Shown here: in pieces, positions 5,406-12,446 of the stretch | How positions within the stretch are numbered: position 1 is the first letter of the stretch | Layout of the letters: the number at the start of each line of letters is the position of its first letter | Assembly: GCF_947169445.1 (NCBI RefSeq) | Contig: NZ_CAMVPU010000083.1 | Location: 1-12,500, forward strand | DNA length: 12,500 nucleotides | Direction of reading: 5' to 3' | From: an uncultured Butyrivibrio sp. | GTDB lineage: Bacteria > Bacillota > Clostridia > Lachnospirales > Lachnospiraceae | Notes under the pieces: generated by a model | What the model saw: only the letters and a program-made list of their open reading frames with translations | Database searches by the model: none | What the model was told of the DNA's origin: nothing | Program-made: the position numbers and the translations under genes

Positions 5406-6362
5406 ATGTCAAAACCAAAGAAAACAGTCATAGAATATAGAAATTACGAACTTCCACTTAACTTTCCGGTATTGCTTCTGACGGGGGACAGATGGCATAT
5501 TTCGGATGTTAAGTCTGGGAAACTTCATTTCCATAACTGCCTGGAAATCGGTGTGTGTCACACTGATAGCGGGGTTATTGAGTTCAATAATGATCCTGTT
5601 CCTTTCAGAGCTGGAGATGTGACTTTTGTTTCCAGGAATGTTCCTCATACTACATACAGCTCTAAGGGAGAGGCCAGCCTTTGGTCCTATATTTTTATAC
5701 AGCCGGATGAGCTGCTAAAGGGGATGTTTTCTGATTCTTCGCCATATTCGGAAGTGTATATTGATATGATGCAGAACTTCCAACTGATCCTGAATAGAGA
5801 TAAGTATCCGGATGTTTACAACCTTGTAATGGCCATAATTGATGAACTGAAAGAAAAGAGAATTAATTATCAGCTTTCTGTAAAGGGGCTTGTTCTTTCT
5901 CTTTTTATGAAGATGATGAGAATTTATTCTGCAGAAAAGGGGCGGACTCTTGATAACAAGGATGTGCATGACAATGCGATAGTTATCTCGCCGGCGCTGG
6001 ATTATATTAAGGCGAATTACATGATGAACTTTCCTATAGAGAATCTTGCAGATCTGTGCCATTTGAGCCAGACTCATTTCAGGAGAGTGTTCCATGAAAT
6101 CATGAATACAAGCCCGCTTAATTATCTGAACACCACGAGAATACTGCAGTCCTGTATACTTCTTAGAACTACTGAGGAATCGATATTGTCTATATCGGAG
6201 CAGGTGGGATTCAGGTCGGTGTCCAGTTATAACAGGCATTTTTCAGAAATAATGGGGACGCAGCCCAGTGAGTGGAGACACAGTATGGCGAGGGTTGATA
6301 ATGCGTCGATACTGGAATATACCGGATGGACACAGGCACAGAACCTGTCGGAGAAAAAATGA
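5406..6362 (+). CDS. AraC-family transcriptional regulator (cupin sensor plus double HTH)
   Basis: This 318-residue regulator starts at ATG 5406, downstream of AGGAAG (5393-5398) and of the promoter at 5340-5368. The N-terminal half is a cupin-type sugar-sensing domain with HFHNCLEIG (41-49) and FRAGDVTFVSRNVPHT (67-82). The C-terminal AraC DNA-binding domain spans about 195-293, with the first helix-turn-helix at ENLADLCHLSQTHFRRVFHE and the second at ILSISEQVGFRSVSSYNRHF. A 24-residue tail containing ILEYTGW follows. The gene lies between the GH105/GH112 enzymes and the ABC importer, so it most likely activates all of them in response to an imported oligosaccharide. The repeated two-part element upstream of both enzyme genes is its best candidate site. 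The ligand is unknown. Confidence 0.9.
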   Translation: MSKPKKTVIEYRNYELPLNFPVLLLTGDRWHISDVKSGKLHFHNCLEIGVCHTDSGVIEFNNDPVPFRAGDVTFVSRNVPHTTYSSKGEASLWSYIFIQPDELLKGMFSDSSPYSEVYIDMMQNFQLILNRDKYPDVYNLVMAIIDELKEKRINYQLSVKGLVLSLFMKMMRIYSAEKGRTLDNKDVHDNAIVISPALDYIKANYMMNFPIENLADLCHLSQTHFRRVFHEIMNTSPLNYLNTTRILQSCILLRTTEESILSISEQVGFRSVSSYNRHFSEIMGTQPSEWRHSMARVDNASILEYTGWTQAQNLSEKK

Positions 6363-6430
6363 AGAAACGGTATAATAAAGAAAAACCGCGTAAGAAATGA
6401 AAAACAACATAATAAGAGAAAATGTGGTAA

Positions 6431-6460
6431 AAGAGGTCCAGAAAATCTGGATCTCTTTTT
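6431..6460 (+). terminator. Terminator after the AraC gene
   Basis: AAGAGGTCCAGA (6431-6442) pairs with TCTGGATCTCTT (6446-6457) through one G-T wobble around an AAA loop, followed by a T run to 6460. It separates the regulator transcript from the transporter operon. The rest of the 340-base gap holds the transporter promoter region; between 6461 and about 6610 I see nothing definite. Confidence 0.85.
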
Positions 6461-6627
6461 GCGTAATATTACAACTCATTAGGATGCCGCAAACGATATT
6501 ATGTATTTCACGGTAAAACGAAAATTGCAAAATATAAAACATGCACAAAAAATGAATCGAACTTTTAGGGATAAGGGACATATAGCACTAAGAATTTTTG
6601 CTTAAATGGTCATTATTGCAAAGCTTT

Positions 6628-6670
6628 TTCAACTTAGTGACTAGATATACAAACTAAATTATTTTAGGAT
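6628..6670 (+). promoter_or_regulatory. Candidate promoter/operator of the ABC importer operon
   Basis: CTAGAT (6641-6646) matches the first six bases of the CTAGATGCA word before both enzyme genes, in the same orientation to its gene. It is followed after 18 bases by a -10-like TAGGAT (6665-6670). TTCAACT (6628-6634) lies just upstream and also occurs twice before the AraC gene. No TAGACTT is found 39 bases upstream, so this is at best a degenerate copy. An alternative -10, TATACA at 6676-6681, is also possible. Confidence 0.35.
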
Positions 6671-6702
6671 TTATTTATACACGGGGGAAGGGTGAAAAAG
6701 GT

Positions 6703-7650
6703 ATGAAAAAACAAAATAAAAATGGAGGAGCGGTAGTTACCACATCTTGGAAAAGTGCCATAAAACGAGATTGGCAGCTTTATCTTCTTCTCTTAATTCC
6801 ACTGGTTTTAGTTATTATATTTAGTTACGGCGCATACCCGGGACTGCGAATGGCTTTCATGGATTACAAACCGGCGAAAGGCTATGCAGGCAGTAAGTGG
6901 GTTGGCTGGCAGACATTCCAGAAGGTGTTCAGGGATGCTGATTTCTCCAGAGCACTCAGAAATTCAATAGTGTTTAATATTGCAGATCTTTTGGTTGGAT
7001 TTCCAATGCCCATTATCCTGGCTCTTATTCTTAATGAGCTGAGATACAAGAGATTTAAAAAGGTATCACAGACAATCCTGTATCTGCCACACTTTTTATC
7101 ATGGGCTATCATCGGTAGTGTTGCCCTTACAATGTTTAAGCCATCCAGCGGACTTGTAAATGTGGCCATGATGAATACGGGACTTATTGAGCAGGGTATT
7201 CCGTTCCTGAATGAAAAATGGCACTGGGCTATCACCTACTTGCTGATCGGTGTCTGGCAGGGAATGGGATGGGGCACTATCCTGTATCTTGCAGCTATCA
7301 CAGGAATCAGCGGCGAGCTTTATGAAGCAGCCATGATCGATGGCGCTAACCGCTGGCAGAGAATGGTTCATATCACACTGCCGGGAATCAGAAGTACAAT
7401 CGTAACACTTCTTATCATGAACCTTGGACGTGTTATGGGCAGTAACCTTGAGAGACTTACAGCTCTTGGAAATACTCAGGTCAAAGAGTTCCAGTATCAG
7501 CTTGCTGTTTACATCTATCAGAAGGGTATCAGCAACAACAAGTTCAGTATGGCAACTGCGGTTGGTCTTTTCCAATCAGTAATAGGCGTTGTGCTGGTGC
7601 TTATGTCTGACAGAATAGCCAAAAAACTGGGCGAAGACGGTTTACTTTGA
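6703..7650 (+). CDS. ABC sugar importer permease, LplB/YteP type
   Basis: This 315-residue integral membrane subunit belongs to a carbohydrate ABC importer (MalF-like side of the heterodimer). Hydrophobic segments lie at about residues 26-44, 87-111, 122-144, 173-200, 228-247 and 282-301. The cytoplasmic EAA loop that docks the ATPase is clear at 208-227 (YEAAMIDGANRWQRMVHITL). A short basic, hydrophilic N terminus precedes the first helix, and FMDYKPAKG (52-60) is typical of the LplB/YteP subfamily, which in Bacillus subtilis imports rhamnogalacturonan oligosaccharides. The G-rich stretch 6683-6692 serves as ribosome binding site. It is first in a three-gene operon with a partner permease and a lipoprotein; no ATPase is encoded, so a shared MsmX/MsiK-type ATPase is presumed. 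Confidence 0.92.
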   Translation: MKKQNKNGGAVVTTSWKSAIKRDWQLYLLLLIPLVLVIIFSYGAYPGLRMAFMDYKPAKGYAGSKWVGWQTFQKVFRDADFSRALRNSIVFNIADLLVGFPMPIILALILNELRYKRFKKVSQTILYLPHFLSWAIIGSVALTMFKPSSGLVNVAMMNTGLIEQGIPFLNEKWHWAITYLLIGVWQGMGWGTILYLAAITGISGELYEAAMIDGANRWQRMVHITLPGIRSTIVTLLIMNLGRVMGSNLERLTALGNTQVKEFQYQLAVYIYQKGISNNKFSMATAVGLFQSVIGVVLVLMSDRIAKKLGEDGLL

Positions 7651-7665
7651 TGAGGGGGATCCAAG

Positions 7666-8595
7666 ATGGGAAAGAGTAATACAGCCACAGGCGAGGAGAG
7701 CTTTTCATCCGGAGGAGCCAACGCCGTTATAGGCTTTAAATTCAGCGATGCGATAATGATGCTGGTAATCGTGTTGTTGTGCGCCACATGCGTACTGCCA
7801 TTTGTGCACGTTGCAGCAAAATCAATTTCCGGAAACACAGCGGTAATGTCACAGTCAGTTTACTTCTGGCCAAAAGATATTACGTTTGATGCTTTTACAA
7901 GAGTTTTTAAAGATGAATCCATGACAAAATCGATGATTTTCTCGGTATGGATCACACTACTTTTTACATTACTTGGAATGATCGTTTGTACATGCGCAGC
8001 TTATCCTCTATCTAAAAAGAGATTAAAAGGGCGTCCTGTAATAACATTCCTGCTTATGGTTCCTATGTATTTTTCAGCAGGTATTATTCCACAGTACATT
8101 CTTTATTATCAGCTTCATATTTTGGATACGTTCTGGGTTTTGATCCTGCCACTGATCTATTCACCATATAACATGCTGATCATGAAGAACTATTTTACCA
8201 GTACGATTCCTGATAGTTTGGAAGAGTCAGCGTTCCTTGACGGAGCCACCAATTTTCAGATTTTAGGGAAAATAGTACTTCCGCTTTCAAAACCTATTTT
8301 GGCAACTCTGTCACTGTTCTATGCGGTTGGTCGTTGGAATGCATATGCAGACAACATGTACTTCACAAGATCCTCTGATCTTAAGATGATCCAGTATAAG
8401 CTATATCAGTTGGTTGCATCGGCGACAGAGGCGCAGAATGCATCACTTGCCGATACCGGTGGTGTAGTGCAGTCAACACCTGAAGTTCTGCAGGCAGCAT
8501 GTATCATGTTCGTTACAGTGCCGATCATCATTATTTATCCGTTCCTTCAGAAGTACTTCGTTCAGGGAACAATGATAGGTGCGGTAAAGGGCTGA
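7666..8595 (+). CDS. ABC sugar importer permease, LplC/YtcP type
   Basis: This 309-residue membrane protein is the MalG-like partner of the preceding permease. Helices lie at about residues 29-50, 89-113, 123-147, 153-173, 207-222 and 276-294. The EAA loop is at 187-206 (EESAFLDGATNFQILGKIVL). The protein ends YFVQGTMIGAVKG, a C-terminal signature common in LplC/YtcP-like subunits. The ATG follows GAGGGGG (7652-7658) at seven bases and lies 15 bases after the upstream stop, so the two permeases are translated from one mRNA. A hydrophilic stretch of about 30 residues between the fifth and sixth helices (near 235-275) is longer than in MalG but usual for this subfamily. Confidence 0.92.
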   Translation: MGKSNTATGEESFSSGGANAVIGFKFSDAIMMLVIVLLCATCVLPFVHVAAKSISGNTAVMSQSVYFWPKDITFDAFTRVFKDESMTKSMIFSVWITLLFTLLGMIVCTCAAYPLSKKRLKGRPVITFLLMVPMYFSAGIIPQYILYYQLHILDTFWVLILPLIYSPYNMLIMKNYFTSTIPDSLEESAFLDGATNFQILGKIVLPLSKPILATLSLFYAVGRWNAYADNMYFTRSSDLKMIQYKLYQLVASATEAQNASLADTGGVVQSTPEVLQAACIMFVTVPIIIIYPFLQKYFVQGTMIGAVKG

Positions 8596-8599
8596 TGAC

Positions 8600-8627
8600 T
8601 TTTATTACCCATTATGAGGGAATAAAA
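8600..8627 (+). repeat. Stem-loop between permease and binding-protein genes
   Basis: TTTTATT and CCC (8600-8610, one bulged A) pair with GGG and AATAAAA (8618-8627) around a seven-base loop. It occupies the 69-base gap before the lipoprotein gene and has no T tract. Hairpins at this point in sugar ABC operons often stabilise or separate the mRNA so that the binding protein is made in excess; that role here is inferred. Confidence 0.45.
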
Positions 8628-8664
8628 TATAAAGGTTTTATAATTCAAAAGGAGGGTATGAATT

Positions 8665-10434
8665 ATGAAGAAGAGTTTTCTTCAGAAGGTTCTTGCTACA
8701 GCACTTACAGGTGCTATGATCGCAGGAACAGTTGCAGGATGCGGCAGCAGCACATCTGACACAACAGCAACAACCGACACACAGACAACAGAGAAGACAG
8801 AGAGCACAGAGAGCACACAGTCTACAGAAAAGACTGAGACAGCTACTGAGACAAAGACAGAGGAGGCTGCTCCAGCTGTGGCAGGTATCGATGGATGGAC
8901 ACCATTTGACAACCAGGTTACACTTCGCGTAGCTGTATATGACAGAGGCGATGCCGGAAACGGATGCTCAGACGTTGAGAACAACTACTGGACAAATTGG
9001 GTTCAGGAGAACTTTGGTGACAAGTACAACGTAAAGGTTGAATATGTTGGAATTACACGTTCTGACGTTATGACTGACTACGCTATGCTTGCTTCAACAG
9101 ATACACTTCCTACTCTTTGTATGGAGTACGACTATGATAAGCTTGCTACATGGGCAGCTGATGGATATCTTCAGCCTATCGATATCGAGCAGTTCAAGAC
9201 AATCGCTCCTACATATTGGGGAAATATGGAAGCTAACGGCCTTACAGGCTACACCAAGTTCGGCGATGAAGACTACATGGTTCTTGGTATGAGACCTTAT
9301 GGTAACACCAACTATACATTCGTAACATGGTATCGTAAGGACTGGCTCAAGGAAGCAGGACTTGACGGATCATATCCTGCAAGCACATCTGAGCTTCTTG
9401 AGGCATATGCCAAGATGAAAGAAAATGGTCACGAGTACCTCCTTAGCGGATCCAAGGTTGCAGGTGCAGGCGCTGACCAGAACTATGGCTTCAGAGATTA
9501 TCCTCAGGATGAAAAGACATGGTGCACAACAGGTGACTACCAGATTCCGGCTCTTTCAACAGAGGCTCAGAAGAGACTTCTTAAGTGGAACAACCAGCTT
9601 TACAATGATGGATATCTTAACCCTGAGTACTACCTCAGAAGCACATCTGATGTAGAAGCTGATTTCATTAACGGCAAGGCATTCACATGGAGTGGATATG
9701 TTTCATCAACAATGCAGGTTCTTCAGTCATTCTATGAGGCTAACCCGGATGCAGAACTCGGTGTATGCGTATGCGACGGAAAGTTCGCTCAGGATGCTAC
9801 ATGGGGTTCAAGCAACGCATTCAGACCTAACAACATCTTTGGTGCAATGGTTGCATTTGCAAACAATGCTACAGCAGACGAAGTTAAGGCTGGTGAGATG
9901 TACCTTGAGTGGATGGCTCAGGCTGACAACCTCTTCACAATGCAGTGGGGTATTGAAGGCGTTAACTTCAACTACGACGAAAATGGCAACCCTGTAGCAG
10001 TTGGTGATCAGACAGGCCTTCCGGAGCAGCAGGGTCACAACAACAACGTTGACTACTGGATGGTTGTTACAGCTTCTAAGACATTTGGTGATATCGAAAA
10101 AGATATCGCAGCTATCAATCCTCAGGGACTTCCTCAGGACTTCAGCGCAGATCTCCTTGCAAACTACAAGGGACAGCTTGCTCTTTATGAGTCAGGTTAT
10201 GCAAATGTTGACTGCCTCTTCGGTGGAGCACTTGATTCTGTAACAGAATATGGTACAGCTCTTAAGGAAGAAGTATATCCTGAGTATCGTGATCAGCTTG
10301 TAATGTGCAAGCCTGATGAGTTTGATGCTCTTTATGATGAACTTTCACAGAAGTATCTCGATGCCGGATATCAGGAGGTTATCGACGAAAGACAGGCTAT
10401 GTTCGATGATGGAAAGACAACAAAGCTTCAGTAA
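8665..10434 (+). CDS. Extracellular sugar-binding lipoprotein of ABC importer, LplA/YtcQ type
   Basis: This 589-residue family 1 solute-binding protein is anchored to the outer face of the membrane. The signal peptide (KKSFLQKVLATALTGAMIAG) ends in the lipobox TVAGC with lipidated C26. Residues 27-73 are a Thr/Ser/Glu/Lys-rich linker with TES/TEK repeats, followed by the binding domain from about 84. That domain is rich in Trp and Tyr, as in oligosaccharide binders, and the overall length fits the large LplA/YtcQ class rather than the roughly 430-residue maltose-binding class. AAGGAGGG (8649-8656) precedes the ATG by eight bases. Codon use is more biased than in the permeases, with frequent AAC, GAC, AAG, CTT and CAG, in keeping with high expression. 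It is last in the operon, before a strong terminator. RG-I fragments are the inferred ligand. Confidence 0.92.
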   Translation: MKKSFLQKVLATALTGAMIAGTVAGCGSSTSDTTATTDTQTTEKTESTESTQSTEKTETATETKTEEAAPAVAGIDGWTPFDNQVTLRVAVYDRGDAGNGCSDVENNYWTNWVQENFGDKYNVKVEYVGITRSDVMTDYAMLASTDTLPTLCMEYDYDKLATWAADGYLQPIDIEQFKTIAPTYWGNMEANGLTGYTKFGDEDYMVLGMRPYGNTNYTFVTWYRKDWLKEAGLDGSYPASTSELLEAYAKMKENGHEYLLSGSKVAGAGADQNYGFRDYPQDEKTWCTTGDYQIPALSTEAQKRLLKWNNQLYNDGYLNPEYYLRSTSDVEADFINGKAFTWSGYVSSTMQVLQSFYEANPDAELGVCVCDGKFAQDATWGSSNAFRPNNIFGAMVAFANNATADEVKAGEMYLEWMAQADNLFTMQWGIEGVNFNYDENGNPVAVGDQTGLPEQQGHNNNVDYWMVVTASKTFGDIEKDIAAINPQGLPQDFSADLLANYKGQLALYESGYANVDCLFGGALDSVTEYGTALKEEVYPEYRDQLVMCKPDEFDALYDELSQKYLDAGYQEVIDERQAMFDDGKTTKLQ

Positions 10435-10454
10435 TTGAATATTTATAAATAGTG

Positions 10455-10485
10455 ACCGGGCACTCGAAAGAGTGCTCGGTTTTTT
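10455..10485 (+). terminator. Terminator of the ABC importer operon
   Basis: ACCGGGCACTC (10455-10465) pairs with GAGTGCTCGGT (10470-10480), with one G-T wobble, around a GAAA tetraloop, followed by six T. This is the strongest intrinsic terminator in the window and closes the carbohydrate locus. Confidence 0.93.
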
Positions 10486-10579
10486 CTGCATTCTTTTTCT
10501 GTATATGATAAAATAGAAATGTCGTTATTATAGGCTGCTTGGCGGAAATATTAGGTTGATATGTAAGGAGGGTTCTAAC

Positions 10580-11338
10580 ATGGGAGAACAGATCCAGAAG
10601 TTTAAAGAAATGATTGATGCCTGCGACAATATCGTTTTCTTCGGAGGCGCCGGAGTATCTACGGAAAGTGGTATCCCTGACTTTAGAAGTAAAGATGGAC
10701 TCTACAATCAGCACGATGTCAGATTTGACAAGTATCAGCCGGAATATCTTTTGAGCCATAGCTGCCTTGTCTTTGAACCCAAGGTTTATTATGAATTCCA
10801 CAGACAGAAAATGGATACGAGAAACATAGAGCCTAACGATGCACATAAGTATCTGGCAGCCCTTGAGAAAATGGGTAAGCTCCAGGCTGTAGTTACTCAG
10901 AACATTGACGGACTTCATCAGAAGGCCGGCAGCAGGGTTGTGTACGAGATTCATGGAAGCGCCCTCAGGAACTACTGTATGAGCTGCGGAAAAGAGTACC
11001 CGTCTGACTATATCTTTGAATCAGAGGAACCTATTCCAAAGTGCAGCTGCGGCGGCGTAATCCGTCCTGATATTACTTTATATGAAGAAGGACTTCCGGA
11101 TGATCAGGTGGATGGTGCCATTACTTCTATTTCCAAGGCTCAGATGCTGATAATAGGCGGAACGTCACTTTCTGTTTATCCTGCAGCTTCATTTATTAAC
11201 TATTTCAGAGGAAAATATCTGGTAGTTATTAATGAGAGCGAAATTGCAGTCAGGGAAGCAGAGAACACGCTGATCATTAAAGAAAAGATTGGTAAGGTGT
11301 TCAGGGAACTGGCATCTTTACAGGGAATTGAATTATAA
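10580..11338 (+). CDS. cobB: Sir2-family NAD-dependent protein deacylase (sirtuin, CobB-like)
   Basis: This 252-residue cytoplasmic enzyme removes acyl groups from lysine side chains using NAD+, giving nicotinamide and O-acyl-ADP-ribose. All core motifs are present: GAGVSTESGIPDFRS (23-37) for NAD binding, TQNIDGLH (106-113), catalytic H125 in EIHGS, zinc ligands C133, C136, C155 and C157, GGTSLSVYPA (193-202) and INES (217-220). The ITLYEEGLP segment (165-173) replaces the VVWFGE form of many bacterial and human enzymes. ATG 10580 follows AAGGAGGG (10565-10572) at seven bases; an in-frame TTG at 10556 lies upstream of that site and is unlikely. The stop abuts the next gene. A weak -10-like TATGAT lies at 10504-10509, but no clear -35 box was found. 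Confidence 0.93.
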   Translation: MGEQIQKFKEMIDACDNIVFFGGAGVSTESGIPDFRSKDGLYNQHDVRFDKYQPEYLLSHSCLVFEPKVYYEFHRQKMDTRNIEPNDAHKYLAALEKMGKLQAVVTQNIDGLHQKAGSRVVYEIHGSALRNYCMSCGKEYPSDYIFESEEPIPKCSCGGVIRPDITLYEEGLPDDQVDGAITSISKAQMLIIGGTSLSVYPAASFINYFRGKYLVVINESEIAVREAENTLIIKEKIGKVFRELASLQGIEL

Positions 11339-11512
11339 ATGGATATACAGGTTGGAAATATCATTAAATTAAAAAAGCAGCATCCATGCGGAAACTATGA
11401 GTGGGAGGTCCTCAGAGTAGGGGCAGACTTCAGGCTCAAATGCATGGGGTGTGGGCATCAAATCATGGTGCCCAGAAAAACCGTGGAGAAGAACATACGC
11501 GGAGTCAGGTAG
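11339..11512 (+). CDS. DUF951 family small protein (YyzM-like)
   Basis: This 57-residue protein starts at the ATG that directly follows the sirtuin stop codon (TAA|ATG), so it is probably translated by coupling; there is no good ribosome binding site of its own. The sequence begins MDIQVGNIIKLKKQHPCGNY and contains C17 and the pair C35-M-G-C38, a small zinc-ribbon-like arrangement, then a basic C terminus ending IRGVR. It matches the DUF951 pattern (VGDxVxLKKxHPCG...W.V.R.GAD...KC.GC) widespread in Firmicutes and often found near rpsF, as here. Its function is unknown. Compact size, cysteines and basic charge would fit nucleic-acid or ribosome association, but that is inference. Confidence 0.85.
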   Translation: MDIQVGNIIKLKKQHPCGNYEWEVLRVGADFRLKCMGCGHQIMVPRKTVEKNIRGVR

Positions 11513-11565
11513 GGAAAAGTTTTACAAAACGTTTATACACGGCTATTAAATATGAAAAAAAGTGC

Positions 11566-11594
11566 TTGCGTTACTTGAAACAATATGATAACAT
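11566..11594 (+). promoter_or_regulatory. Candidate promoter of the rpsF-ssb-rpsR operon
   Basis: TTGCGT (11566-11571) and TAACAT (11589-11594) are 17 bases apart; an overlapping TATGAT at 11584-11589 is a better -10 box but has no -35 at normal spacing. Either would give a leader of roughly 65-75 bases before rpsF. Confidence 0.45.
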
Positions 11595-11616
11595 ATCAAA
11601 CTGTGATAAATTCCTT

Positions 11617-11639
11617 GCTACGCTAATGAAAAGTGTAGC
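11617..11639 (+). promoter_or_regulatory. Leader hairpin before rpsF
   Basis: GCTACGC (11617-11623) pairs with GTGTAGC (11633-11639), with one G-T wobble, around a nine-base A-rich loop. It lies about ten bases before the rpsF ribosome binding site (AGGAGG, 11651-11656). In many bacteria the rpsF leader binds the S6:S18 complex for feedback control through a hairpin with a CCG motif. I do not see a clear CCG bulge here, so assignment to that element is tentative. Confidence 0.35.
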
Positions 11640-11666
11640 CAGAGACCAAAAGGAGGTAACAATAGC

Positions 11667-11954
11667 ATGAACAAATACGAATTAGCCGTTGTTGTTAGTG
11701 CAAAGATCGAAGACGACGCAAGAACAGCAGTCATCGAGAAGGTTAAGAAGACTATCGAGAAGCATGGTGGTCAGATTACTAACGTAGATGATTGGGGTAA
11801 GAAGAAGCTCGCTTATGAGATCGAGAAAATGACAGAAGGCTTCTATTACTTCATCCAGTTCGACGCTGAGCCAACAACTCCAGCAGAGATCGAATCACGT
11901 ATGCGTATTATGGATGGCGTCATCAGATATTTATGCGTTAAGAACGAGGCTTAA
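11667..11954 (+). CDS. rpsF: Ribosomal protein S6
   Basis: This 95-residue small-subunit protein has the ferredoxin-like fold. MNKYELAVVVSAKIEDD starts the first strand, WGKKKLAYEIEKMTEGFYYFIQF (43-65) covers the central strands, and IESRMRIMDGVIRYLCVK (75-92) forms the second helix and last strand. S6 binds the central domain of 16S rRNA as a heterodimer with S18, whose gene lies two positions downstream. The length is normal, with no glutamate-rich tail of the E. coli kind. AGGAGG precedes ATG by ten bases. Confidence 0.97.
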   Translation: MNKYELAVVVSAKIEDDARTAVIEKVKKTIEKHGGQITNVDDWGKKKLAYEIEKMTEGFYYFIQFDAEPTTPAEIESRMRIMDGVIRYLCVKNEA

Positions 11955-11972
11955 ATAGAAGAGGACGAAAAT

Positions 11973-12428
11973 ATGAACAAAGTTATACTTATGGGACGTC
12001 TCACAAGAGACCCCGACGTTAGATATTCACAGGGAGAGCAGGCTATGGCAATCGCAAGATATACTCTTGCAGTTGACCGTAGGAGAACAAGATCCAACGA
12101 TCCAAATGAGCAGTCAGCTGATTTCATCGGCATTGTAGCATTTGGTAAGGCTGGAGAGTTTGCTGAAAAGTATTTCAGAAAAGGTACCAAAGTTATCGTA
12201 ACGGGACGTATCCAGACTGGTAGCTATACCAACAAGGATGGCGTTAAAGTATACACAACTGATGTAGTTGCAGAGGACCAGGAATTCGCAGAGTCTAAGA
12301 ACTCATCTGCCGGAAACGGTGGCAGCTTCGTTCCTGATATGCATGGCAGTGATCCGGCACCTTCTGCAGCAGGGGATGGCTTCATGAACATTCCTGATGG
12401 AATTGATGAGGAGCTTCCTTTTAACTAA
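11973..12428 (+). CDS. ssb: Single-stranded DNA-binding protein
   Basis: This 151-residue protein coats single-stranded DNA in replication and repair as a tetramer. The OB fold covers about residues 1-105, opening MNKVILMGRLTRDPDVRYS and including DFIGIVAFGKAGEFAEKYFRKG (50-71) and VTGRIQTGSYTNKDG (76-90). A disordered Gly/Ser/Pro-rich linker leads to the acidic partner-binding tip IDEELPFN, which has one Asn after the usual terminal Pro-Phe. The start follows a moderate GAGGAC site. It lies 18 bases after rpsF in the conserved rpsF-ssb-rpsR order. Confidence 0.96.
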   Translation: MNKVILMGRLTRDPDVRYSQGEQAMAIARYTLAVDRRRTRSNDPNEQSADFIGIVAFGKAGEFAEKYFRKGTKVIVTGRIQTGSYTNKDGVKVYTTDVVAEDQEFAESKNSSAGNGGSFVPDMHGSDPAPSAAGDGFMNIPDGIDEELPFN

Positions 12429-12446
12429 TTAAGGAGGTAATGTACA

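Noticed and set aside
5715..6239. Minus-strand 174-residue open frame within the AraC gene
   Set aside because: It is antisense to conserved cupin and helix-turn-helix coding sequence, has no recognisable domain and no ribosome binding site.
7099..7575. Minus-strand 158-residue open frame within the first permease
   Set aside because: It is a shadow of a clear membrane-protein gene with a conserved EAA loop; its own product is low-quality sequence.
8682..8984. Open frames overlapping the lipoprotein linker, rich in Val/Ser or Gln/Arg
   Set aside because: They arise from the low-complexity ACA/GAG repeats of the Thr/Glu linker read in other frames.
11401..11670. Plus-strand 89-residue open frame between the sirtuin and rpsF
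   Set aside because: It overlaps the DUF951 gene out of frame, crosses the rpsF promoter and leader, and has no similarity I recognise.
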